Of a stretch of 64,000 nucleotides of DNA, positions 18,040-27,722 are shown in pieces. The notes below the pieces were generated by a model, which did no database searches, was not told the DNA's origin, and saw nothing but the letters and a program-made list of their open reading frames with translations. The translations under genes were made by a program, and so were the position numbers. Source of the stretch: Alphaproteobacteria bacterium 33-17 (GTDB lineage Bacteria; Pseudomonadota; Alphaproteobacteria; Rickettsiales; 33-17); NCBI GenBank assembly GCA_001897445.1, contig MKSX01000020.1, forward strand, positions 1 to 64,000. The letters run 5' to 3'. Each line of letters opens with the position of its first letter. Positions within the stretch are counted from its first letter, which is position 1.

Positions 18040-18897
18040 ATGCTTGGAATTGCTGGGATTGTTATAACATTTGTATGCGTATTTTTACCATATATGCTTG
18101 CCGGAGGTAAGTTTGGTATTATTTTGTATGCCCTTCCATTTGAGCTTACCACTATTGCGGGTGCGGCGGCGGGTGCTTATATGCTTGCAAATAAGGGTAA
18201 AACTGGTAAGGCGTTAATGAAGAACTTTGGTAAGGTTTTTAAGGGTTCTAAAAGAAAGAAAGATGATTATATTCAGTTATTGACCCTCCTTTTTGCTATT
18301 ATAAAAATTATTAAAACCAAAGGCTTTGTTGAGCTTGAGCCTCAGATAGAAAAACCTGAGGAAAGCGAGCTTTTCAAAAAATATCCGCTAGTATTACACG
18401 ATCATTTTGCAGTTACCCTTATATGCGACACTTTAAGAATGATGACTATGAATATGGATAATCCTTATCATGTTGAAGATGTAATTGCTTTTTCGCTAGA
18501 GAGACATCACCATGATGCTGTGCATCCTGCGCACTCACTTCAGACTGTTGCTGACGGACTTCCTGCGATTGGTATCGTTGCTGCGGTACTTGGTGTAATC
18601 AAAACAATGGCAAGTATTACCGAACCACCTGCTGTTTTAGGTGCCATGATCGGTGGTGCGCTTGCTGGTACATTCCTGGGGGTATTTATGGCGTATTGTT
18701 TTGTTGCCCCTATGGCAGGTAAAATGAATGAAGTTGCTGAAGAAGAAGGCTGCTTCTATGACGTTATTAAAAAAGTATTCGTAACCCACCTTCATGGTAG
18801 CGCACCACAAATTTCAATTGAGGTAGGCAGGGCATCTATTCCGCACCATCTGCAGCCAACATTTGCCGAAGTAGAAACTGCGCAGGGCAGTATTTAA
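18040..18897 (+). CDS. motA: Flagellar motor stator protein MotA
   Basis: Proton-channel subunit of the flagellar stator. It has four membrane helices with a large cytoplasmic loop. The conserved VADGLPAIGIVAAVLGVIKTM contains the helix-3 proline needed for torque generation, and GAMIGGALAGTFLGVFMAY forms helix 4. The cytoplasmic loop is charged, as needed to contact FliG. Length (285 residues) is normal. Its partner motB is not adjacent but lies near 42.7-43.6 kb on the other strand. A bidirectional terminator follows. Confidence 0.95.
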   Translation: MLGIAGIVITFVCVFLPYMLAGGKFGIILYALPFELTTIAGAAAGAYMLANKGKTGKALMKNFGKVFKGSKRKKDDYIQLLTLLFAIIKIIKTKGFVELEPQIEKPEESELFKKYPLVLHDHFAVTLICDTLRMMTMNMDNPYHVEDVIAFSLERHHHDAVHPAHSLQTVADGLPAIGIVAAVLGVIKTMASITEPPAVLGAMIGGALAGTFLGVFMAYCFVAPMAGKMNEVAEEEGCFYDVIKKVFVTHLHGSAPQISIEVGRASIPHHLQPTFAEVETAQGSI

Positions 18898-18919
18898 TAT
18901 AATGTGATCGTTTAATTGA

Positions 18920-18946
18920 AAAAGGCGCATTTAAAATGCGCCTTTT
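18920..18946. terminator. Bidirectional terminator between motA and secA
   Basis: An 11-base perfect stem, AAAAGGCGCAT (18920-18930) with ATGCGCCTTTT (18936-18946), and a five-base loop. The A and T tracts on either side let it work for both convergent genes. Confidence 0.88.
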
Positions 18947-18949
18947 GTA

Positions 18950-21547
18950 TTATGCAGGGACTAGATTACCGCAGCAATGTTTATATTTTTTACCAGATCC
19001 GCAAGGGCAAATGCTGTTACGAGAAATGCTGGTATCAAAGTTTTTTTTAGCTTCTTTTGCAGCATCTTCAGGTTTTTCATAAGAAATTTCCATATGTAGG
19101 ATACGCTCAACAACCATAACCCTTAAATGATCTAGCATTGATTTAAATAACTCAAATGCCTCACGTTTATATTCATTTAGGGGGTCTTTCTGACCATATG
19201 CTCTAAGTCCTATGCCAAACCTTAATTGATCTAAGGTAAGTAAATGATCTTTCCAAAGATAATCTAAGGATAAAAGCATAAAGCGTTTTTCAGCAAAATT
19301 CATAACCTCCGGCTTATGCTCTGTATGTTTAGCTTCATAAGCTTCATTTGCGAAATTTAAGCAGTATTCAATTAAATCATTAGGTACTAAGCCGTGTTTG
19401 CTTTTAATTTCAGAGTAATCAAATTCGTTTGCAAACATATTATGAAGGTTTTGCGCGAGTTCATCCCAAGCCCACATATCGCTGGTTGGCTTATTATATG
19501 TAGCATTACGCACCATTTCTTCAACATTTTCTTCAATCATTGAGCGGACGATATCACTTACACTCTCGCTATTAATAATATTTCTGCGTTGCTCGTAAAT
19601 TACCATACGTTGCTCGTTCATAACGTCATCGAAGCGAAGTAAGTTTTTACGAATATCATAGTTTCGAGCTTCAACTTTATACTGAGCTTTTTGAAGAGCT
19701 TTGCTCACCCAAGGGTGCGAAATTGCTTCGTCGTCTTTCATACCCAGTCTTTTCATGGTATCTGCAAGCTTGTCTGAGCCGAAAATACGCATTAAATCGT
19801 CTTGTAACGATAAGAAAAATATTGTGCGTCCTGGGTCACCCTGACGTCCTGATCTTCCGCGTAACTGATTGTCAATTCTACGGCTTTCATGGCGTTCTGT
19901 ACCGATAACTAAAAGACCGCCAAGCTCAAGAACTTCTCTTTTTTCCTGATCATGCTCAGATAAAATCTGGTTTTTAATCTTTGATGCTTCATTTTGATCG
20001 GAAATGTTTTTAATAGCATTCTGAATTCTTACCTGAATATTACCACCAAGCATAATATCCGTACCGCGACCTGCCATATTGGTTGCAATCATCACAGCAC
20101 CCTTACGACCAGCCTGGGATATAATTTCAGCTTCCTGTTCATGATATTTAGCATTAAGTATCTGATGAGGAACATTTTCCTTTTTGAGCATAGTTGAAAT
20201 AAGTTCTGATTTCTCAATGCTTGTAGTTCCAACTAATATTGGTTGACCTGCCTCATTTCTTTCTTTGATAAGCTTTATGATGGCTTTATATTTTTCTACT
20301 TCGGTACGAAATACTGTATCTTCTTCATCCACACGTTTTACTGGAATATTTGTTGGAATTTCAACAACATGCAGTCTGTAAATTTCACGGAATTCTCCTG
20401 CCTCGGTCATTGCAGTACCAGTCATCCCTGAAAGCTTATTGTAAAGCCTGAAATAGTTTTGATAAGTAATGGAAGCAAGAGTCTGATTTTCGTTTTTGAT
20501 CGGAACATTTTCTTTAGCTTCTAAGGCCTGATGTAATCCTTCGGAATATCTGCGACCATCCATTGTACGACCAGTAAACTCATCAATAATCATGACTTGA
20601 TTATTTTTAACAATGTAATCCACATCTTTTTGGAAAAGTTTATGCGCTTTTAAAGCCTGATTAACATGGTGCAATGTATTTACGTTGTTAATATCGTAGA
20701 GACTGCCTTCCATCATTCCGTTGCTTTCCAGCCACTCTTCAACAAAGTTAATACCTTCTTCGTTTAAATGAACATTACGACTTTTCTCATCTTTTTCATA
20801 ATGTTCATCGCTTATTGCTGGAATTAGTCTGTTAATTTTTACATATAAATCAGACCTGTCTTCAGTTGCACCTGAAATAATTAAAGGTGTGCGTGCTTCA
20901 TCAACTAAGATAGAGTCAACTTCATCTACTATTGCGTAATTTAGTTTACGCTGAACAAATGTTGAAGCATCGAATTTCATATTATCACGTAAATAATCAA
21001 AACCGAATTCGTTATTAGTTCCGTATGTAATATCGCAGCTATAGGCTGTTTTTCTGGCGTCATCATTCATACCGCTAAGTATGCATCCAACAGTTAAGCC
21101 TAAAAATTCGTGTATTTTACCCATCCATTCCGAGTCACGTTTTGCTAGGTAATCATTTGTTGTAACAATGTGTACGCCTTTAGATGAAAGTGCATTAAGG
21201 TAAGCAGGTAGTGTTGATACCAGAGTTTTACCTTCACCTGTACGCATTTCTGGAATCATGCCTTTATGAAGCGCAATTCCGCCCATAAGCTGTACGTCAT
21301 AGTGTCTTTGTCCTAAGACTCTTTTAGCAGCTTCTCTTACTACAGCAAAAGCTTCGGGTAAAATATCGTCTAAACTTTCATTTTTTAATCTGTCACGGAA
21401 TTTCTCGGTTTGATTTCTAAGTAAATTGTCATCCATAGACATGTATTTAGATTCAAGAGAGTTAATAATTTTAACTGTTTTTGCAAAATGCTTTATAATT
21501 TTGTCGTTTTTTGTACCGAATATTTTTTCAAAAATGCCAAAAACCAT
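18950..21547 (-). CDS. secA: Preprotein translocase ATPase SecA
   Basis: Motor ATPase that pushes unfolded preproteins through SecYEG. The frame covers the full 865-residue protein: Walker A MRTGEGKTLV, DEVDSILVDEARTPLI, GRGTDIML and QLRGRSGRQGDPG helicase motifs. The C-terminal zinc-binding SEC-C tail reads ICPCGSGKKYKHCC, used for SecB and ribosome or lipid contacts. It is divergent from the parvulin gene, itself a Sec-exported protein, with 147 bases between the starts. Confidence 0.98.
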   Translation of the reverse strand: MVFGIFEKIFGTKNDKIIKHFAKTVKIINSLESKYMSMDDNLLRNQTEKFRDRLKNESLDDILPEAFAVVREAAKRVLGQRHYDVQLMGGIALHKGMIPEMRTGEGKTLVSTLPAYLNALSSKGVHIVTTNDYLAKRDSEWMGKIHEFLGLTVGCILSGMNDDARKTAYSCDITYGTNNEFGFDYLRDNMKFDASTFVQRKLNYAIVDEVDSILVDEARTPLIISGATEDRSDLYVKINRLIPAISDEHYEKDEKSRNVHLNEEGINFVEEWLESNGMMEGSLYDINNVNTLHHVNQALKAHKLFQKDVDYIVKNNQVMIIDEFTGRTMDGRRYSEGLHQALEAKENVPIKNENQTLASITYQNYFRLYNKLSGMTGTAMTEAGEFREIYRLHVVEIPTNIPVKRVDEEDTVFRTEVEKYKAIIKLIKERNEAGQPILVGTTSIEKSELISTMLKKENVPHQILNAKYHEQEAEIISQAGRKGAVMIATNMAGRGTDIMLGGNIQVRIQNAIKNISDQNEASKIKNQILSEHDQEKREVLELGGLLVIGTERHESRRIDNQLRGRSGRQGDPGRTIFFLSLQDDLMRIFGSDKLADTMKRLGMKDDEAISHPWVSKALQKAQYKVEARNYDIRKNLLRFDDVMNEQRMVIYEQRRNIINSESVSDIVRSMIEENVEEMVRNATYNKPTSDMWAWDELAQNLHNMFANEFDYSEIKSKHGLVPNDLIEYCLNFANEAYEAKHTEHKPEVMNFAEKRFMLLSLDYLWKDHLLTLDQLRFGIGLRAYGQKDPLNEYKREAFELFKSMLDHLRVMVVERILHMEISYEKPEDAAKEAKKNFDTSISRNSICPCGSGKKYKHCCGNLVPA

Positions 21548-21694
21548 GGATTTATTTCCTAATTGCGTATCTTTATAATGTTATCAAACAACACTTATAA
21601 ACAAATTTTTTGTATTTATACAGAAAAAACTGTATTTTTTAAAAATTTTAATTTAATAATATTTTGTAAACCTAATTTTTGGAGTAGTTTGTTT

Positions 21695-22540
21695 ATGAAG
21701 TTTCTTTGTTTAACAACTTTAACATTATTGTCTTCTACAAATATTTCTATAGCTGCAGAAGACCAAAATATTCTTGCAACCTATGGCGATAACCAGGTTG
21801 TATCTAAAGAAGATTTATTAACAGAATTTGTTATGATGAATGGTGGAGTTATGCCATCTAATTATCCAACATATGAATCTATACCAGCAAGTACTAAGGA
21901 ATCTATAGTAAAAAATATTGCTATGGGAAGAATTGTTCTTAAAGAAGCAGAGAAAGCATCATTTACAGAAACTACTCAAATGAAAAGAGAACTTGATAAG
22001 TTAAAGCGTTCATTAATGGAACAAAGTTTTATCAGGTATGTTGTTGAACAAAATATTAAAAAAGTAGACCTAAAAAAAGTTTATGCTGAAGAAGTGAAAA
22101 AAATTCAGGCAAATGCAGTAGTTGATTATCGTAAAATTGTTTTGACACCTGATAAAGTACAGGAAGTTTATGCTGTGATTGATAAATCAGGTAAAAATTT
22201 CGAGGAAATGGTGAAGAAATATTCTATAGATAGGGATACTTCTATTAATGGCGGATTGGTAAGAAATCATTTTGTTCCAAAAAAAGTAATTACACCATTT
22301 GATGATGTGCTGGCTAATCAGGCTGTTGGTACGGTTTCTAAACCAGTAGAGACTACATCAGGTTGGGCTATTTATAAAATAGAGGCAAGAACAGTTCCAA
22401 AGGCTCCGCAATTTGAAAACATGAAAAATTATTTACAAGGCAAAACATTTGAAGAATATAAACAGCAATATTTAAAAGATTTAGAAGCTACATATAAACT
22501 TCAAATTAACACCAATACAATTGCTTCAAGCTCCAAATAA
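21695..22540 (+). CDS. Exported parvulin-type peptidyl-prolyl isomerase
   Basis: Periplasmic foldase of the PpiC/SurA/PrsA type, 281 residues. The frame extends upstream to 21563, but the ATG at 21695 has GGAG ten bases before it and begins a clear Sec signal peptide ending at about SIAAEDQ. An N-terminal helical chaperone part is followed by a rotamase domain with VVDYRKIVLTP, FEEMVKKYSID, NGGLVRNHFVPKKVITPF and TTSGWAIYKIE. It probably assists outer-membrane protein folding. Confidence 0.87.
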   Translation: MKFLCLTTLTLLSSTNISIAAEDQNILATYGDNQVVSKEDLLTEFVMMNGGVMPSNYPTYESIPASTKESIVKNIAMGRIVLKEAEKASFTETTQMKRELDKLKRSLMEQSFIRYVVEQNIKKVDLKKVYAEEVKKIQANAVVDYRKIVLTPDKVQEVYAVIDKSGKNFEEMVKKYSIDRDTSINGGLVRNHFVPKKVITPFDDVLANQAVGTVSKPVETTSGWAIYKIEARTVPKAPQFENMKNYLQGKTFEEYKQQYLKDLEATYKLQINTNTIASSSK

Positions 22541-22559
22541 TTTACCGTAAAAGTATGCT

Positions 22560-23180
22560 ATGAAATTTGCAGGTTTAAAAAATAGGCTTTCTATCGAGAG
22601 ATTAATCGATAGTAAGCCTATTGTGCTAAAAAAATGGCATTTCATATTAATATCGATATTTTTTCATATTAATGTAATTGTGCCTTTGTTTTTAGACCTG
22701 TATTTTAATAAATTTGAAGTTCAGGAAATCAAGAAAGAAAGCATTGTTTATATTAATTTTGTTACTGAAGCTATTACCAAAAAAACTCCGCTGTCTCATA
22801 AAAAAGCACATGAAACACCAAAGAGCCTTACCAAAAATAAAGATCTAAAAACTCAAACTAAAGAAACAAAGGAGCCGACTCAAAAAGAAGTAGATAACAT
22901 GAAAAGGGACTATGAAGAAAAAATGTCTTCAAGAGTTGCCCTTGTTTTAGAGCAAAATATTGATAGTTACGAGAATCTTTATGGTGAATTTATGCTTGAA
23001 TTCAGTGTAGATCGTGACGGTCAAATTATAGATTATAAATTACTTAAGGAAGAAGACGACGAAAAAGCTAATGAAGAGCTTAAAGAGATACTAAAAAAGC
23101 TTAAAAAATTCGATGCTGTTCCAAAGCATTACCCTAATTTACCAAAATACCGTTTTGTAATGCCGCTAACTGTTGAATAG
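22560..23180 (+). CDS. TonB/TolA-like envelope protein
   Basis: A 206-residue protein with one N-terminal membrane helix (WHFILISIFFHINVIVPLFL), a long Lys/Thr-rich periplasmic linker, and a C-terminal domain. That domain reads GEFMLEFSVDRDGQIIDYKL, then FDAVPKHYPNLPKYRFVMPL, the TonB/TolA C-terminal pattern. Such proteins transmit proton-motive energy to the outer membrane. No ExbB/TolQ or ExbD/TolR gene is in the window; MotAB are distant relatives but not expected partners. It lies 19 bases after the parvulin gene. Confidence 0.7.
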   Translation: MKFAGLKNRLSIERLIDSKPIVLKKWHFILISIFFHINVIVPLFLDLYFNKFEVQEIKKESIVYINFVTEAITKKTPLSHKKAHETPKSLTKNKDLKTQTKETKEPTQKEVDNMKRDYEEKMSSRVALVLEQNIDSYENLYGEFMLEFSVDRDGQIIDYKLLKEEDDEKANEELKEILKKLKKFDAVPKHYPNLPKYRFVMPLTVE

Positions 23181-23252
23181 ATTTAAATAGGAATGGACAG
23201 TATTAATTAAATCTATACTATTAATCTTAATTTATTATTCATGGTATTCAAT

Positions 23253-24506
23253 ATGTATACAAAAATTGCTTTATGTTCTGCTCTGATAATTGCCTCTTGC
23301 TCGCATCATAAAACTACTAGTTTTGATGAAGTAAAGGATAGTTTAACATTATCACAAAACTTGGATGATTATAATTTTGATAATAGTGTTTTAAGTTTAA
23401 ATACTGACTTATCAGGATTTTATTCAGCTTGGCAAATTAACAATGATATTAGTTATTATGTCGATTATTATCAAAAAGTTTTAAATAATTTGTCTTCGTC
23501 TTACTCATTGAATCTATTGCCAAGATCTAATGATGAATTTGAAAAAGATAAATATAATGCCGATTTTTCATCGTTATTGTTAGTTAATAAAAAAGGTTTA
23601 ATTACCAGAAATAGTAATTTAAGAGCGCTTCCAACTGATAAGCCTTATTTTGCAGATCCAGCGCAAGCAGGAGAGGGGTATCCATTTGATTATGCTCAGG
23701 AAAGTTACTTATATATCGGTACTCCTGTACGTATCAGTCACTATTCAAAAGACAAAGCCTGGGCATATGTAATTAGCAATGATAAGGCATTAGGTTTTGT
23801 GAGGTCTGATCATGTTATGAAAATTAGTGATTTGCAAGCTGAAGAATTCCAGTCTTATAAATTAGTTCCAGCTATCAAAGATGACGTTCCATTAATAAAT
23901 AATGGTAGTTTCGTTGAATATATTAAGCTTGGAATGCTTTTTCCTTCAAAAGATGGAAATATACTTATTCCTGTTAATAACAAGCTAACATGGATTGCGA
24001 AACCAAAAGATGTAGCTAGCCACGTTCTAAAGTTTAATTCAGATAATATAAGCCTGATAGCTAACCAGATGATAGGCAAGGAATATGGTTGGGGCGGACT
24101 TTTAGGTGCAAGAGACTGTTCACAATTTCTTAAAGATTTCTATACTTCTTTTGGACTATATTTGCCAAGAAATAGCAAGGATATAGCCAATTATTCTAAA
24201 AATGTTATTGATCTAAAAGAAATGAGCAATATTCAAAAATTAGAAGTAATTTCCGAGCAACAGCCTTTTTCAGCCTTATTATATAAGCCTGGTCATATTA
24301 CCATTTATATGGGGGTGATGCAGCAAAAGCCTTTAGTTATGCAAAGTTTATGGGGCGTTAGAACCGAATCTGGTAAAAATAGAGGCAGAAATATTACTGG
24401 TAAGGTTTTTATATCTACTTTAGAATATGGTGAAAATCATCCATATTATCATAAAAATACTTCTTTTATCAATTCGGTTGCATCTATTATTGTCCTTAAA
24501 AAATAA
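23253..24506 (+). CDS. NlpC/P60 cell-wall peptidase lipoprotein with SH3 domains
   Basis: Predicted lipoprotein (ALIIASCSHH lipobox) with SH3b-type segments in the middle and a C-terminal NlpC/P60 cysteine peptidase domain. GWGGLLGARDCSQFLKDFY carries the catalytic Cys and PGHITIYMG the catalytic His. The layout resembles the YkfC-like endopeptidases that cut gamma-D-Glu-diaminopimelate bonds in muropeptides. An in-frame ATG at 23241 would add four residues; the ATG at 23253 leaves a shorter, cleaner signal peptide. It would act in the periplasm on peptidoglycan. Confidence 0.85.
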   Translation: MYTKIALCSALIIASCSHHKTTSFDEVKDSLTLSQNLDDYNFDNSVLSLNTDLSGFYSAWQINNDISYYVDYYQKVLNNLSSSYSLNLLPRSNDEFEKDKYNADFSSLLLVNKKGLITRNSNLRALPTDKPYFADPAQAGEGYPFDYAQESYLYIGTPVRISHYSKDKAWAYVISNDKALGFVRSDHVMKISDLQAEEFQSYKLVPAIKDDVPLINNGSFVEYIKLGMLFPSKDGNILIPVNNKLTWIAKPKDVASHVLKFNSDNISLIANQMIGKEYGWGGLLGARDCSQFLKDFYTSFGLYLPRNSKDIANYSKNVIDLKEMSNIQKLEVISEQQPFSALLYKPGHITIYMGVMQQKPLVMQSLWGVRTESGKNRGRNITGKVFISTLEYGENHPYYHKNTSFINSVASIIVLKK

Positions 24507-24594
24507 GGCTATATCATTAAATTAAGTTGGTATTGCTGCTATATTAAATATGTAATAGTAGTACCAATTATCTATTAAACTTAGTTATAGTTTT

Positions 24595-24681
24595 TTAAGT
24601 TGAGGTTTGCATGCGTCATTTCCTCGCTAATGTAGTTTTTACTAAATGTCGCTCGTTATTTCTGTGCAAAACTCAACTTAA
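24595..24681. repeat. 87-base palindromic element, copy 1
   Basis: The ends TTAAGTTGAGGTTTGCA (24595-24611) and TGCAAAACTCAACTTAA (24665-24681) are inverted repeats matching at 16 of 17 positions. Size, palindromic ends and an intergenic location suggest a small dispersed, MITE-like element. A decayed relative of the same length lies at 38995-39081. Confidence 0.6.
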
Positions 24682-24892
24682 TTCACTATGAATACAGCAA
24701 ATTAATATTGGTCATTAATAGTATTAAAATTTAATTATTAGCACATATATATTTTAATCAATAAATTCATAGACATTGCAAATTTACTAAATATAAGTTA
24801 ATAAAAAAAGTTAACTAAATTAGTAAGTTATTCAAATTTACCAGTAAACTAAAGCCTATGCAATTTTACGTTGTTTTATTGCATAATTACTA

Positions 24893-24921
24893 TTGCAGGT
24901 TATCTATTTGTATTTTATAAT
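24893..24921 (+). promoter_or_regulatory. Presumed sigma-70 promoter of the chemotaxis operon
   Basis: TTGCAG (24893-24898), a 17-base spacer and a perfect TATAAT (24916-24921) precede the first STAS gene, whose ATG is at 24953. Just upstream, ATGCAAT and ATTGCAT (24858-24884) form a small inverted repeat that could bind a regulator. A housekeeping rather than flagellar-type promoter is implied. Confidence 0.55.
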
Positions 24922-24952
24922 AATTAATATATTAACTTTTGTGGAATGTACT

Positions 24953-25246
24953 ATGGCTGATTTAGACCAAGATGTTACCAGTTTGCCAGAAAGGATGACC
25001 ATTGAGACAATAGATGAGATGCAAACCTTATTTAAAGGCCTTAAGTTAGATGGTGATGTAATGCTCGATGCTTCTAAAATAGATAGAATCACGACTCCTG
25101 GGTTTCAGTATCTTATATCCATATCAAATGAATGCAAAAAAAATCAAAAAACTTTTAAGGTTGTAAAGCCTTCAGAAGCTTTTATTAATACGGCCAAAAC
25201 ATTAGGTCTAATGGGTCAAATCGGTGAATGGAGTAATGACTTATGA
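24953..25246 (+). CDS. STAS-domain protein heading the chemotaxis operon
   Basis: A 97-residue single-domain STAS protein. DASKIDRITTPGFQYLISIS matches the segment that carries the phosphorylatable Ser/Thr in anti-sigma antagonists; here the site would be Thr47 or Thr48 rather than Ser. The frame is open from a TTG at 24893, but that lies inside the promoter, so the ATG at 24953 is chosen. The gene overlaps cheY by ATGA. Similar STAS genes sit in some alphaproteobacterial che clusters; what it binds there is not known to me. Confidence 0.75.
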   Translation: MADLDQDVTSLPERMTIETIDEMQTLFKGLKLDGDVMLDASKIDRITTPGFQYLISISNECKKNQKTFKVVKPSEAFINTAKTLGLMGQIGEWSNDL

Positions 25247-25608
25247 CAAAAATAGCTATGACAGTAGACGATTCAAAAACAATGAGAGATATGCTCGCAT
25301 TTACGCTTGCTCAAAATGGTTTTCAGGTGTTGCAAGCCGAAGACGGAGTTCAGGCAATATCTGTTTTAGATAATAAAAAAGTTGATGTAATTATTACAGA
25401 CTTAAATATGCCTAATATGGATGGTCTTACATTAATAAAAAAGTTGCGTGAAAACCCAACATATAAATTCACTCCAATTCTAATGTTAACCACAGAGAGC
25501 GATGATACTAAAAAAAGTGAGGGTAAGGCTGCAGGAGCGACAGGTTGGTTAGTAAAACCTTTTAATCCTGAAAAATTAATGCAGGTAATTAGTAAGGTTT
25601 GTCCTTGA
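25243..25608 (+). CDS. cheY: Chemotaxis response regulator CheY
   Basis: Single-domain receiver of 121 residues that carries the signal from CheA to the flagellar switch. Asp9-Asp10 form the acidic pocket, Asp53 (ITDLNMPNMDG) is the phosphorylation site, and the TTE and VKPF segments give the conserved Thr and Lys. It overlaps the STAS gene by four bases and precedes cheA by ten. Confidence 0.93.
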   Translation: MTKIAMTVDDSKTMRDMLAFTLAQNGFQVLQAEDGVQAISVLDNKKVDVIITDLNMPNMDGLTLIKKLRENPTYKFTPILMLTTESDDTKKSEGKAAGATGWLVKPFNPEKLMQVISKVCP

Positions 25609-25618
25609 GGGTTAAATT

Positions 25619-27721
25619 ATGTCTACAGACAATACAGAGCAATTTAAGAAGACATTTATCACCGAGTGTTTCGAACTGCTTACGGACGCAGAGTCAATTT
25701 TATTAGAAATAAATGTTGATTCAGCATCGCTAGACGACCTAAACGCAATTTTTAGATGCGCGCATTCCATTAAAGGTGGTGCGGGCGTTTTTAGTATGAA
25801 TAATATAGTAAAATTCACTCACGTTGTTGAGACTTTACTTGATAAACTCCGCGACAGCAAAATCACGCTTACAAAGCCAATTGTAGATATATTAATCAGA
25901 GCAAATGATATCATTACTAAAATGGTTGAGGCTGCAAGAGATAATAAAGAGCTTGATGATGATTTCGGTGCGGGTGTACTAGAAGAAGTAGAAGCCGTTT
26001 TAAGTGCTCATGGTGAGGGTCATGGTGCTTCTAAAGCTGCTTCACAAGCGCCAAAAGTAAATCAAGCAAAGCCTACTTCAAAATTTATAAAGCAATACTT
26101 AATCGAATTTATTCCATCGCCTGAAATGTTAAGATCAGGAAGTGAGCCTTTTGTTTTAATTAAAGCGCTTTCAAATCTTGGTATTCCTAATGTAAGATGT
26201 AAAGTTGAAAATATCCCTGATTTTCATGATATTGATCCTATTTCGTGTTATATGTCATGGGAAATTGACTTAGAAACAAGTTGTTCGGATAATGATATTG
26301 CGGATATTTTTGAATTTGTATCAGACGTTGCAAAAATTAAAATATCGCAGCAGTCAGAAATTGAACTTCCATTATCTGAAGAAGAATTAAAGGCGCATGA
26401 AGCTCAGTCGCCAGAGCAAGAAGAAGGAAAAGCAAGCGAAGATAAAACACAGCAAGCAGCTAAAGATACTTCAAAAGATGCAAATAAAAACGCGGCTTCA
26501 TCAAATACCACAACCATTAGGGTTGATACTGATAAAATTGATAAGCTTGTAAACATGGTAGGTGAGCTTGTTATTACCCAGTCAATGTTATATGACCAGG
26601 CTAAAAGATTACCAATGGAGTACCATGGCGGTATTTTAAGGGCTATTGAAGAGTTATCTCAGCATTCAAGAGAGCTTCAGGAAGCTGTAATGTCTGTAAG
26701 AATGCAACCAGTAAAATCATTATTCTCTCGTATGCCAAGGCTTATCAGGGATTTGGCAGGCCAGCTTGGCAAAGACATAAAAATAGAAATGTCTGGTGAG
26801 CAAACCGAAATTGATAAAACAGTTATTGAGCAGCTTGGTGATCCTCTAATGCATATGATACGTAATTCATGCGATCATGGTATTGAAAAACCTCAAGATA
26901 GAATTGCTAAGGGGAAACCTGCCCAAGGTTCAGTTTCTCTTTCGGCAGCTAACCGCGGTGGCCGTATTATTATTGAGATTAAAGATGACGGTGCTGGGAT
27001 TAATCGTGATAGAGTTTATAAAAAAGCACTTGAGAAAGGCTTAATTGATCCGACTGTTCAGTTATCGGGTGAAGAAATTGATAACCTAGTATTCTTGCCA
27101 GGATTTTCTACAGCTGAAGTTATAAGTAATATATCTGGTCGCGGTGTAGGTATGGACGTTGTAAGACGTAATATTGAGGGACTTGGCGGAAGTGTTGTTA
27201 TTAAAAGTGAAATGGGTAAGGGAAGTGTATTTACTGTATCTCTCCCGCTAACACTTGCGATTCTTGATGGTATGATTATAAGGGTTGGAGAGGAGCAATA
27301 CATTATTCCTATCGAAAACATTGTTGAAACATTAAGCATTAAACATGGTGAAATCAATGAGGTTACTAAAGGTAATCAGGTTGTAAATATCCGTGGCGAG
27401 TTCATTAATATTATTGAACTTCATAAAATTTTCTCAGTAAGTGCAGCTAATGATAATGGCGCAGCAACTTTAGTAGTGTTAGTTGAAAGTTTAAATTCAA
27501 AATTTGGTTTGGTTGTCGATGAACTTTTAGGACAGCAGCAGGTTGTAATTAAAAGCTTGGAAGAAAACTCAAACCCAATCGATGGTATAAGTGGCGCAAC
27601 AATATTAGGTGACGGCAAGGTTTCGCTAATTCTTGATATATCCAAAATACCGACAATTCATCAGAAAATTTTAGTTAAAGAAAATCCGATAGAAAAACGC
27701 TTAAAAATAGAGGAGTGCTAA
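25619..27721 (+). CDS. cheA: Chemotaxis histidine kinase CheA
   Basis: Central kinase of the receptor array, 700 residues. The HPt domain has His49 in CAHSIKGGAG. A middle region (about 155-255) is P2-like. After a Lys/Ala/Glu-rich linker come the dimerisation helices (IRVDTDKIDKLVNMVGELV), the ATP-binding domain (MIRNSCDHGIE, DDGAGI, ISGRGVGMDVV) and a CheW-like regulatory domain (IIPIENIVET onwards). It ends one base before cheW. Confidence 0.96.
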   Translation: MSTDNTEQFKKTFITECFELLTDAESILLEINVDSASLDDLNAIFRCAHSIKGGAGVFSMNNIVKFTHVVETLLDKLRDSKITLTKPIVDILIRANDIITKMVEAARDNKELDDDFGAGVLEEVEAVLSAHGEGHGASKAASQAPKVNQAKPTSKFIKQYLIEFIPSPEMLRSGSEPFVLIKALSNLGIPNVRCKVENIPDFHDIDPISCYMSWEIDLETSCSDNDIADIFEFVSDVAKIKISQQSEIELPLSEEELKAHEAQSPEQEEGKASEDKTQQAAKDTSKDANKNAASSNTTTIRVDTDKIDKLVNMVGELVITQSMLYDQAKRLPMEYHGGILRAIEELSQHSRELQEAVMSVRMQPVKSLFSRMPRLIRDLAGQLGKDIKIEMSGEQTEIDKTVIEQLGDPLMHMIRNSCDHGIEKPQDRIAKGKPAQGSVSLSAANRGGRIIIEIKDDGAGINRDRVYKKALEKGLIDPTVQLSGEEIDNLVFLPGFSTAEVISNISGRGVGMDVVRRNIEGLGGSVVIKSEMGKGSVFTVSLPLTLAILDGMIIRVGEEQYIIPIENIVETLSIKHGEINEVTKGNQVVNIRGEFINIIELHKIFSVSAANDNGAATLVVLVESLNSKFGLVVDELLGQQQVVIKSLEENSNPIDGISGATILGDGKVSLILDISKIPTIHQKILVKENPIEKRLKIEEC

Positions 27722-27722
27722 A

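Larger units (their letters stand above)
24507..24952. other. Intergenic region before the chemotaxis operon
   Basis: 446 bases with no supportable gene. It contains an 87-base palindromic element (24595-24681), an inverted repeat ATGCAAT/ATTGCAT at 24858-24884 that could be an operator, and the presumed promoter of the chemotaxis operon at 24893-24921. The remainder is featureless AT-rich sequence. Confidence 0.6.

Noticed and set aside
24507..24952. Small gene in the gap before the che operon
   Set aside because: All frames are short and lack a ribosome binding site; the palindrome, inverted repeat and promoter account for the notable structure.
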